Assembly: GCA_022376515.1 (NCBI GenBank)
Contig: WTXI01000060.1
Location: 124,001-188,000 of the forward strand
Direction: 5' to 3'
Origin: Lactifluus volemus
Lineage: Eukaryota; Basidiomycota; Agaricomycetes; Russulales; Russulaceae
Length of the DNA stretch: 64,000 bases
Below, one piece after another: positions 13,682 through 23,400 of the stretch (its first letter is position 1; each line of letters starts with the position of its first letter). Below the pieces are notes generated by a model, which made no database searches, was not told the DNA's origin, and worked only from the letters and a program-made list of their open reading frames with translations. The translations under genes were made by a program, and so were the position numbers.

Positions 13682-14161
13682 ATCAGCTTATATAACATGA
13701 ATTTGAAAGACCGCTTAGAGCGCATGTCACGTCTGATTATCTGTGATACAGTGCAGTACTAACATCTACCAGAGGTTCGTAATCTTCAAATATCTCAGCA
13801 CGCGGTTCTCGATTAACACCGGCTTTGATTTCTAGTATGTACAGTACCATATAAATGTGTTCCTGTTTTGACCATTGTCACGCTGGCCGTTGTCTGCTGT
13901 GTCGGACTTTCAAATCGAAGCGTTATGGCTAGTGTTTATATGCCAAACAAATGTAATCGGGATTGACTCAAACGGTGAGCCCAATTGCATCGACTGTGCA
14001 CGTGATCCTCCACCCGGCGTTTTGCACACCATGACCTTTGATGTCCCTTCCCTTAGTTGTCTGGCCACAACTATTGCTTAGAAAGGTGAAAATAAAAATA
14101 CAAACTGTCCATTATCCAAGTACTGTGAAAAAAAAGTTGTCCTACTGTTAGTTTAGAATAA

Positions 14162-14244
14162 TGACCAGAATAGGATTCGAACCCATGACTCCTTTGGTCG
14201 GGCCGGTGGCAAAAAAAATACAATGACCGCTGAGCTATTTAGCC
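14162..14244 (-). tRNA. tRNA-like sequence, probably a pseudogene or SINE-type head
   Basis: On the minus strand there is a good A box (TAGCTCAGCGG, complement of about 14225-14237) and a perfect B box GGTTCGAATCC (complement of 14173-14183), with a plausible T arm ATGGG-TTCGAAT-CCTAT. The acceptor stem pairs only 6 of 7, two of them wobbles, the D stem does not close, and an eight-base T run sits where the anticodon arm should begin. No anticodon can be assigned. A T run on the minus strand just beyond (complement of 14128-14135) could act as a Pol III terminator. Confidence 0.45.
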
Positions 14245-14486
14245 ACAAAATATTTCCCTGCATTATTATATATATCGAGCCGCTAAAGGAGTGGAGTATA
14301 TGGACGGTTACTTGATTATCTAATGTCATTTGCTACCAAGCGAGCGAAACACAAACGACCGTCCCGTCGTCACGTGAAAAGTCCCTGGGAAGCGGAGTCT
14401 CAACTCGCGGCTGTCACACCCCGTTGAACCGCGTCCGTCACAAGAAGGTCACATCGGAATCTTAAATTCATGTTATATAAGCTGAT

Positions 14487-14521
14487 GAAATGCGAAATGC
14501 GAGATGCGAGATGCGAAATGC
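14487..14521. repeat. Heptamer array x5 in right TIR
   Basis: Five copies of the complement (GAAATGC), two of them variant (GAGATGC), lie at the mirror position of the left array. Copy number differs between the two TIRs (9 against 5), as expected for a slippage-prone minisatellite. Confidence 0.95.
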
Positions 14522-14542
14522 GCCCAGCTTTGAACGTCCCTA

Positions 14543-15960
14543 TTGGGTCATATCATAATTGACTCAAGAGTTATCATAAAACTGATCGGCTTCTGTGAGC
14601 ATATCTCACTATCGTACGCTCCAGGCATTTGGCGTCAATCATGAAAATCACCGACTTCGGGCGTCGATCATCCTGAGACTGTCCACTTCTTGCGTCTCTC
14701 AACACTACAGTGGGACAAGCATGGTGCATTCGCCCCCGTCCGCAAGATAGACGCGCGCTAGATGCTTCATCCTCGAAAAGTTGCTAGAGGTATGGCACGA
14801 AGACCATGGCGAGATCCCCTTGTTATGCAGGCCCTTGAGCACGAGTCGAGTTGCTTTTAGGAGCCATGCGTTCTGGTTGTTGGATATTGCGCCTAGAGGC
14901 AATCTGTCGTAAGGGGAGATAGGGGACCCACTACTGTACTACTACGACAAGGAAATGGCAAGTCCTCTTGCAACACTGTTATTATGCAGGTGCCATTTCT
15001 AGTGTTGACATTCCTTAAACTGGAATTGTGCTTCTTGGGTGGATCTGCCCCACGTCTGGTATTCCATAAACCTCTTTCGGAATACTCCCTATTTACCCAA
15101 AGCTGACTTGTCCGCTCTCACCCAGTTCGCTCTCGGATCGACACTCGATTAGCTCATTTTCGACAATCCACAGGTCGGCGTGACTGCTACCTTTCAAACG
15201 CCGCGTTTTCCCTTTCATACTATCCTCGCCCCTTTTCTTCCTTTCGTCCTCTCCCTGACCCATCATCGCTGACCTCGTGGAGTTGTTGCATTCCTTGTTC
15301 CTAACGTCTTGCGAGTGGCGTGAGGCTCGAGCTCCGTAAGCGAGCATTGGTCGGAACCGTTCCGAGTTCGTGATGGTGTCTGTGTGCCGCCAGCGCCGTG
15401 TCTGATGTGAGATACGACTGCTAGTGGTGACTCTTGAATGTGATATGAGTTTGCACGCTCCAATGACTGATTTATGTCACTGTCGGAGCATGGACGGGTG
15501 CTGGCAGGCGGGTGTTACCAGGCGGGCAGGGGTGGACAAGTTGGGAACGGCGGGTGTCAACAGCAGGGGTGGACATACATGTAGACACGGACAAACGAAT
15601 GAGTCAGGGCAGGCGGGCATAGGCGGGGGTGGGATGGGGATGGGGACAGGCGTGGGCATCAGGTGGGCGATCCCAGGCTTCTTGGACATTTCCTACTCGT
15701 GCCTCCAGATCTTGGAGGAGGTGATTCCCGTGACCATGTTGACGGTACTGAGGCTGTGAGATCGCATTGAGGAAAACCGAGAGCGAGGATGGGCAAGGGA
15801 GGTTCGAGTAATGACTAAGCGAACCAACGCCAACTTGAAAGATCCAAATCGCCGTGCATCCGTGCATGCTATCACTCTGCCACACTGGCTTCAGAACTTG
15901 ATCAAGCTCATCTGAAGCCATTTTCAAGGTCATTTTCTCACGTCATATTTTTTTTGTTCA
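14543..15960. other. Repeated spacer, unit A
   Basis: No convincing gene. The sequence is present in all four units (26280-27530, 35390-36323 plus 40681-41200, and 51680-52967). It includes a conserved block around 14680-14890 (TCTCAACACTACAGTGGGAC), a TC-rich block at 15170-15270, and a G-rich block at 15480-15680 that contains a canonical G-quadruplex pattern at about 15624-15645. Confidence 0.6.
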
Positions 15961-16500
15961 CCGGATCAAGACTGGTCTCATCCGGGCACCCCCGGAGTAT
16001 CAGCGTCGCATCACATAATGCCGCTACCTGGGAGTTACTGCGACTTTTAGCACTCAGTCGGTTTCCATCAATCTGCCGAGATATTCTTCCGAAGGGATTC
16101 GACATCGTGCGCTTGGTGGAAGTCATCAAGTATGTAGATAGCCCGGTATTTTCGTCGTGCGCGGAGTTGGTTGTGGTGCGCAACGCACAACATGCCTTCA
16201 GTACTCCGCCCTAAAGTATCTCTTTTGCTTTTATGTCGCCTCTCGAACCAGGCGGCCATCAACCCCTTTCGACGTCTGGGAAAACGTCATACTGTTTCCT
16301 CACTAAGGACGTGTTTCAACTGGTCAAGCCTAGCACTCACGCCTAGGGATTTATGAATCCTGAAGAGCTTGGCAGGTTCTCCACAAGGCCTCTCGCACGG
16401 GGGGTTAAGAACTCATTAGAACAGATAAGTATGAGATGGCCTAGGAAATGACAATCTGCGAGAGAGGGTGTTCACGTCCTTGGGCACTGTGGCTGCACTG
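15961..16500. other. Spacer of unknown nature, shared by units A and C
   Basis: Homologous to 41215-41740 in unit C. A short plus-strand frame at 15954-16214 shows no recognisable motif, and its counterpart in unit C is interrupted by a deletion of about 50 bp, so I do not call a gene. Confidence 0.4.
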
Positions 16501-17239
16501 CTAGTAGGAAGATAGGATGGAATCATGGTACCCTCCATATATCCTCACCTTTGACTTGCGCTTTTATCCCAGTGCGACATGTTGAAATTGGACGAGTTTA
16601 CCATTTTATTCCAAAGAGGCACCATCGCAAGAGGCGCATGTGCACAGCTTCATGCCAGTCGGTTCAGGCGGACCTGAACGCAGGTGTGTGGGACAGCATC
16701 TTCGAGTTGATCCCGACAGTACCGCTCTTTCTCCCTGAGAGTCTGACATGCGAAAACACCACTCGTCGTTCGTTCCCTACTTTGAATGGCTCACCATGAA
16801 TCACGAACCGAACTGACTGACAAGCGCCTGCCATACATACCCACTCCCTGCTTTTATCCTTCTCCCCCTACCCCCTCCACCCTTCAACGAACTCGTATTT
16901 TCTGTCATTATGATGTAAACTTGATTCGCGGCTCTTCCGTTCATATATGTATGCCAAGAAAGTATCAGCGTCTGTGCCTCAGGCTGGATTGTAGACGAAA
17001 TCAAACTGGGGTAAATTGACCCCATCAAGAAGTCCGTGTTGATGTTGCATGCGAAAACCGTCACTGTGAAGATCTGGTAGGAAATGATGATGCCCCAGGT
17101 CGTTCTCCTACCTTCAGCTATCTACTAGTGTCTCTCCGGCTCTACCTTTCTGTATCACGTGACAAATATTGCTCCGAAGAACGATAGCGAACACCCATGC
17201 CATGGTAGCACAGCGAGATACTGTAACATCCTCACCTAG
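16501..17239 (+). pseudogene. Old decayed copy of the RhoGEF 3' end and its 3' flank
   Basis: Fragments of the last CNH exon are recognisable: CTTTGACTTGCGCTTTTATC..GTGCGACATGTTGAAA..GGACGA, then CACCATCGCAAGAGGCGC, GTTCAGGCGGACCTG and CAGCATCTTCGAGTTGATCC, ending at AATGGCTCACCATGAA near 16790. These correspond to 5480-5836 but with large deletions. The 3' flank also matches 5840-6200. The same relic is in unit C at about 41745-42462. It is far more diverged than the CNH copies in units B-D, so it predates them. Confidence 0.75.
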
Positions 17240-18888
17240 CTAATGGTGACCCTCTTTTGCCTCTCAACGTGCGCGCGCAACCGCTTCTACTTCTCCTTCA
17301 ACTACTGTTTCTTCCCTCTGACCCCTTTATTACCCTGGCAAGATCATCATTATCGGCTTGTTGCGCGCCTTCTCGCGATTCGTCGAGCTGCTCGCAGTCT
17401 CCTTCTTCTCCTTTCCTTTCAGCGAAACCAACCTTTTCTCTACCCTCGCGACCTCGCGCTATCGATCCGATCCGATCCTCGTAGTCAGCATTGGCCTTCT
17501 TGCGCGGGCCGAGAATATTACTCTCAGAGACGACGAAGGCTGATGTATCGTCCGCGCCAGATCAAGCCGCCTTTTTAACGTCCGAGAGAGAAGCCAGTTT
17601 GCGTTTCGCAGCAGGACCACCCCCGTTTTCGGCCGCTTGCGTGGCTGCCTGTATTCGCAAGTCGGAAATTAATGCGAAATCAGCTGGGGTAAGGATCTAC
17701 CAGTGTAGAAACATATATCAAATCGTGAACGTGTAGAGATTGCGCATAATAGTACCTTCGTTGTTGCTAATGCCGAGGTCCCGTTCACTTCGACAGGTGA
17801 AGGGTTGTCGTTGTCTACAAGTCGGGTTTTACTCGTCGTGTTCCCCATGTACCGTCTTGAGATTATCCTCGAGGAGCTACAGAGTAATATAGTCCACCAT
17901 TATTCAAGACGAAGTAGGAGAAATACGTACCGTAAGGCCTTCAAATGTCCATGGCGGGAATTTCGACATATTCAAACGGAGGAGGCTGTCTGCTTTGAGC
18001 CATCCCCATACTTGCCGTCTTTCCCCGCTCCTGACGTTTTAGCATGTTAGGGTTGACCTGAGAGTACAGCTGCAGTAGCCCACGTGCAGCACCCACCACG
18101 CTTTTATCCCTGCTCTTCCGGTAGCCGATCGCGTTCAGACCCGCGGCAACCTCTGAGCCAACTCCGGGATGCACAAATTGATGAGATAATTTACGAACCG
18201 GAGGAATGAGAGCGTCAGTGGGCGTAAGGTCATGCGAGGACTGGGCAAGTGAAGCGAGAATAGCCGGGGCACGTAGCTGGTGGTGCGTGAGATACTTGAA
18301 ATTATATTTATAAAACCAAGGATGGTCAGCAAGTGCGATGAGGTGACGCGACTCAGGAGCTGCATGATGAGAATTTTGTGATCGAGCGAAAAGCGAGCAT
18401 CATATTTCTGCAACAGATCGTAGAGCCTTTCTCCAAACGTTTGTGGATCGTGCAGTAGTTGGATGGCAGGAAAATTGAGGGGATTTCCCGCGTCTTTGTG
18501 TCTTTGTTGCTGTGAACGAGTCTCAGCAGATCACAAATAATCAGAAGTACTAGCCTTAGACGAACTTTTGCTCGCCGTCTTTTAACACTTTCCGCATCTT
18601 CTTTTCACCGCTGCGCGTCTTTTTCTTTACTTCATGTTTATGCTCGAGCGATTTGACGTTGACGCTCTTCAAGAGTCCAAGTGAGGTGAGGCCTTGTCAG
18701 CAAACTGGAACATACGTTGACGTCACTCTCGTCGTTACTATCCTCAGACTCTTCGGCGCTGCCGAGGAAGGAGTGTACTTTGAGCTTTCATGATAGGGTG
18801 AAAGCATCCCGATGCGACAATTGCGACGGATTTGGCATCGTCCCTATATTGCGTCAAATGTAGTAGGCGAACGGGCGCTAAAGGAACC
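17240..18888 (-). pseudogene. SDA1: SDA1 fragment A (middle to C-terminus)
   Basis: SDA1 is a nucleolar factor for 60S ribosome export and actin organisation (family knowledge). Minus-strand exons encode family hallmarks: KYDARFSLDHKILIMQLLSR (about 18360-18413), an acidic SAEESEDSNDESDVN patch (about 18740), a KSLEHKHEVKKKTRSGEKK basic patch (about 18600-18670), YRKSRDKSVVGAARGLLQLY (about 18080), and the C-terminal KARNKP and LREKQKRLRAH segments ending at the stop at 17240-17242. The N-terminal half is missing: the gene is cut at the unit junction (18889). A frameshift near 17420 separates GREGREK from the C-terminal basic tail and is shared with fragment C. Confidence 0.85.
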
Positions 18889-18900
18889 AAAGGGGAAAGG
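18889..18900. other. Duplication junction A/B (SDA1 fused to RhoGEF intron)
   Basis: AAAGGGGAAAGG lies exactly where SDA1 sequence stops and RhoGEF intron sequence starts. The same 12 bases occur in the undisturbed RhoGEF intron at 4565-4576 and at junction B/C (28067-28078); junction C/D (44111-44122) differs by one base. Confidence 0.8.
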
Positions 18901-20053
18901 ACCCTTTTTTCTATTTTACCTACATCGGAGTTTTATTTGTTAAATTCGATTTATTTTTTCAGTCGCTCTTTGCATACCATAGAGGCACTCGTACCTTCAT
19001 CTCCAAATAGTCCAAACACATCGCCGCAGAAACTCAATGGTTCACACTTTTTCAGCGTTGGGAGACGCACCCTTGTCATTTACATGAAGAAGAAAGGGGT
19101 TTTCCGCGTACTCGAGCCCGTTGTTGGCAAGATCAACGAGAGAACAAAAGCTCCGGTATCTCTCAGCTCCCGACTTGGCTGGCGGCAACCTCGCTCAGAG
19201 TGGTTCCGAGTCTACCGAGTACGTATACGTACTCCGGCCTCCGGGAACGAACCCCACTGTTGACACCACTTGACGGGACTTCTTCCTCCTGTCGGAATCG
19301 TATGACCTCATCTTCCTGAAAGCGAGGATCGCCATTCTCTGCACAAAGGGCTTTGAGATCATGGATCTCTCCGGGTCAGTCTTTCTCTCTTCGTACCTCA
19401 TTTACGCGTTTCATGTCTGATCCGTTATCTGCAGTTTCAAGAGCGTAACTATTCCACAACGTGACGATGCGAATCATGTCGTCCAATGGGTATGTTCCGG
19501 TCTAGCGAGAACGAGTTCCTGCTGTGCTACGATGGTAATTATTCATGTACTTTCGCTTCCTCTCTTGATGCTCATCTTTCTTCGCAGAATTCGGGTTGTA
19601 TTTGAATCGACATGGGGACCCAAGTCGCACAAAGGGTACGATCGAGTGGGAGGGTACCGCAGAGCATGTCGCATGGCACCCTCCTCCATACATCCTGATC
19701 TTCGACTCGCGCTTCATCGAAGTGTGACATGTTGAAACTGGACGACTGTGCCAGACTATTCCAGGCCATGACCTGCGATGCATTTGAGACGGGCGCGGGG
19801 CGTCATTACCACTCCCTGCGCCGGGCCCCAATGGAAGCTGGGAAGAGGCACCATCACAAGAGGCGCGGGTGCATGGGTCATGCGCGCAGAAGAGGTACCA
19901 CAAGGGCGCCCTGGTTCAGGCGGACCTGCGCGTGGTACAGGACAGCATATCTTCGAGTTGATCCCGACTGTACCGCCTTTTCTCACTGAGAGGCTGGCGT
20001 CGCCAACGCAGCACTCGTCTTTCCTTCACCCTACCCTGAATGGATCACCATAA
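18901..20053 (+). pseudogene. RhoGEF CNH-domain fragment, unit B
   Basis: The copy starts in the intron before the IEALVPSSPN exon and so has no DH, PH or start region of its own. Relative to 4577-5836 it has small deletions (near 19045 and 19095) and a CGA-to-TGA change at 19725-19727 that puts a stop in the last exon at the Arg of the EVRHVETGR motif. Nothing shows that it is expressed. Confidence 0.85.
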
Positions 20054-20492
20054 ATCGCGAACCGAACAGACAGACAAGTGCCTACTGTACATCCCCTCCT
20101 TTCCCCCCCACCCTTAAACGAACTGTTCGTTGCTCTCATTGTGATAGGTACTTGATTCGCGGCCCCTCTATCCATATATGTATGTCAAGAAAGTACTGGT
20201 GTGTGTGCCTGGATTGTGGATGGAATCAAATCGGGGGAAATTGACTCCACCAAGTAGTTCATGTAGATGTCGCATGTGCAAACCGTCACCTGGGACAATC
20301 TGGTGGCCACCAGCATGCCGTGCCACTTCAAACTAGCGCGGGTCACGTGACTGATACTACCCGAAGGACGCACGAACATCTTCCCAAGACTCAAAAGAAT
20401 TCGACAGACTTCTGATGAATTATAATAATAGATTCACTGGTGCTATCTCTGCAGATGAATTTGGGATGGCATACATACATAGTGTACCAACT

Positions 20493-23400
20493 CTAGCTAG
20501 ATGAACTAGGAACATGTACCGCAGCCCAATTCGATCCATGTACAAAGTTTGAGATATCAAGTTGGGTATAATTTCTGCCTGCAATCCAGACAGTGTTAGA
20601 CCTATTGAAATATGGCCGGTGAATCTGTGGAATCCATAAAAGAAGCTCTCCATTCTCCCCACACACCCAACCATCATTATTGACCGGGAACTTGTCAATG
20701 TCTTCCGTTCTGCGCTTGTCCGGATGAATCGCGCGACTTCGCGAGGCCGAGGCGGTGCACAGGGTTCCGACATGCGACATGCGAATCGTGCAATCTGTTG
20801 AGGCCGAGGCGATCCATTGTCCATCCGGCAAGAATGCAACAGAATCGACTGAATCGGTGTGTCCAGTAAATGGGCCCGCCACGATATCTCCTGTTGTTGC
20901 ATCCCACACGCGAATCGTACGATCTTCAGAGCCGGAGGCAATGTACTGTCCATCCAGTGAGAATGCAACTGAGACAACCCCACTCGTATGTCCAGTAAAT
21001 GGGCCGGCCACAAGTACTCCTGTTGCGGCATCCCACACGCGAATCGTGCGATCATCTGAGGCTGAAGCAATGCGCTCACCGTTCGACGAGAATACAACAG
21101 AATTTACATGGTCACTGTGCCCAATAAACGGCCCTGCTACAACCTCTCCTGTTCCTGCATCCCACACACGAATTGTGCGATCAAAGGAAGCTGAGGCAAT
21201 GCGTTGCCCGTCTGGTGAGAATACAACAGAGTAGACACAATCAGTGTGTCCAGTAAATGGGCCCGCTACAACCTTTCCTGTTGCAGCATCCCACACACGA
21301 ATCGTGAGATCTCGCGAGCTCGAAGCGATGCGCTGCCCGTCCGGTGAAAATACAACTGACATGGTCCAATCATTGTGTCCTCTAAATGGGTCCATTACGG
21401 CCTCTCCCGTTGCTGCATCCCACACACGAATCGTGTGATCCTTCGATCCCGAAGCGATTCGCTGCCCGTCTGGTGAGAATGAAACATCAGCAACCCAATC
21501 GGTGTGTCCAATAAACGGGCCTGCTGTGACCTCTCCTGTTGTGGCATCCCAAATACAAATCGTGTGATCTGCTGAGGCCGAGGCGATACGGTGCCCGTCC
21601 GGTGAGAACGCAATAGAAAAGACCGAATCGGCATGTCCAGTAAACGGACCTGCTACGGCCTCTCTTATCGTGGCGTCCCACACACGAATCGTGCGATCTG
21701 CTGAGGCCGAGGCGATGCGCTGTCCGTCCGGCGAGAGCGCAATAGAAAAGACTGAATTGGCATGACCAGTAAACGGGCCCGTAATAATCTCTCCTGTTGC
21801 GGCATCCCACACACGAATTGTGCGATCCATTGAGGCGGAGGCGATATGCCGCCCATCAGGTGAGAATGCAACAGAACAGACTGGAGAGGTGTGTCCATTA
21901 AACGGGCCCGTCATGACCTCTCCCGTTGCGGAATTCCATACACGAATTGTGTGATCTAACGAGGCCGAGACAATGCGCTCCCCATCCGGTGAAAAGGCAA
22001 CAGAGCGGACTGGTTCAGTGTGTCCAGTAAATGGGCCCGCCACGATCCCTCCTACTGCAGAATCCCACAGGCGAATCGTGCGATCATCCGATCCCGAGGC
22101 AATGTGCTTCCCGTCCGGCGAGAATACAACAGAGTTGACCGGAGCCGTGTGTCCATCAAACGGGCCTGCTACAACCTCTCTTGTTGTAGCATTCCATATG
22201 CGGATCGTGTGATCGTGGGAGGCAGACACGATGCGCTGCCCGTCTGGCGAGAACGCAACAGACATGACGATCTCACTATGTCCAATGAACGGTCCGGCAA
22301 CGACATCTCCTGTTGCGGCATCCCACACACGAATCGTGCGATCCAACGAGGCCGAGACAATGCGCTGTCCGTCCGGCGAGAATCCAACAGAAATGACAAT
22401 ATCGGTATGCTTGGCAAAGGGGCCCGCTACAAGCTCTCCCGTCGTGGCATCCCACACCCGAATCGTGTGGTCTCGCGAGCCTGACGCTATCCGCTGCCCA
22501 TTTGGCGAGAATGCAACAGATTCAATCGGCTCGTCATGGGCTTGAATCACCATTTCCAATGCTGGCCAATGAGACAATTGCCCGCGATCCAAAGATAATG
22601 TGTGGGGGAATAAGTGAAGATAATGCTCGATAATGCGGGAAGAGGATGGTGCGAAAGGCAGAGCAGATATATATATATGCGGTGCGCTTCTTGCTATTGC
22701 CATCCCGAAATACCGCACAAATGCGAACGCGTCGTTCGCCAATGCCAGGAGATTCTCCATGTCTTCTTGGGGCTGTTGTGATTTTACGAAATAGTCAGTA
22801 CATGTCATTGATAATTATAGGATGTATCCACCTTCCGCTGCAACCACATTTTCAGAGATGCCATTGCTGACGAAGCAAGGCCCACACTATTCTTGATGCT
22901 AAGCACTTCTAGCCAGAACAGAAACTTTGTCTCGAACAGGGATCGCAACTTTATGAAGAGATCTCGTTCGAAAGCAACGTGTTCTAGATGGTCGTCCCAA
23001 AAAATGCAGGCATACGATAGAGCGGACGGAATGTGCTCGGAAATTCGAGATTCCAAGTCTGGGACATCCTTGTTCGCGAGATATGACGACTCCAGTTTAC
23101 AAATGTTGAACTTGAGGCTATCCAGCATTAAACTGAGACAGGAATGTGCCAACCGACGGTGGGCCTCGCCAAAGTCGGCATGAAATGCACCACTCTTCTC
23201 ATCTGCTAGAAAGTCACGGAATGAAGTATGGAGAGGAACGATCGGTCGCATTCCATCGGATGATGTGACATTGCTCAGCACCGAGCCAAGATGACCAAGC
23301 ATTTTGAGAACCTGGTCAGAATCTTCGAGGTCAGGATCCTCGGGATCATCTTTGGGTGCATGCCGACGCAGGGCAATCAGGGAACTGGCGGTGAGGGGCT

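Larger units (their letters stand above)
13600..14540. mobile_element. Non-autonomous TIR transposon (MITE-like), TA target site
   Basis: Terminal inverted repeats begin GGGACGTTCAAAGCTGGGCG at both ends, extend through an array of GCATTTC heptamers, and continue into CATCAGCTTATATAACATGAATTT. The element is flanked by TA on both sides (13598-13599, 14541-14542). Unit D has the uninterrupted site near 51670, and units B and C are also empty there. There is no transposase ORF, only a tRNA-like sequence in the middle. A TA duplication suggests mobilisation by a Tc1/mariner-type transposase (inference). Confidence 0.85.
4565..18900. repeat. Tandem segmental duplication, unit A (14.3 kb)
   Basis: The unit begins six bases inside a RhoGEF intron (AAAGGGGAAAGG at 4565-4576) and ends at the same motif at 18889-18900, inside SDA1. 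Contents in order are CNH exons (+), the degenerate NLR-A (-), a LINE fragment, a TIR element, spacer, a decayed RhoGEF 3' end, and an SDA1 fragment (-). It is longer than unit B because of two transposon insertions and because it keeps the segment that unit B lost. Boundaries were set by reading the four units against each other by eye. Confidence 0.8.

Noticed and set aside
15954..16214. Possible small gene in the spacer
   Set aside because: The unit-C counterpart loses the frame through a deletion, no motif is recognisable, and nothing marks a start or intron.
20755..22545. Long plus-strand frames with repeated [20 protein letters not shown]
   Set aside because: They are antisense shadows of the WD40 repeats. 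The 129-bp period is a multiple of three, so every frame stays open; the same appears over all four arrays.
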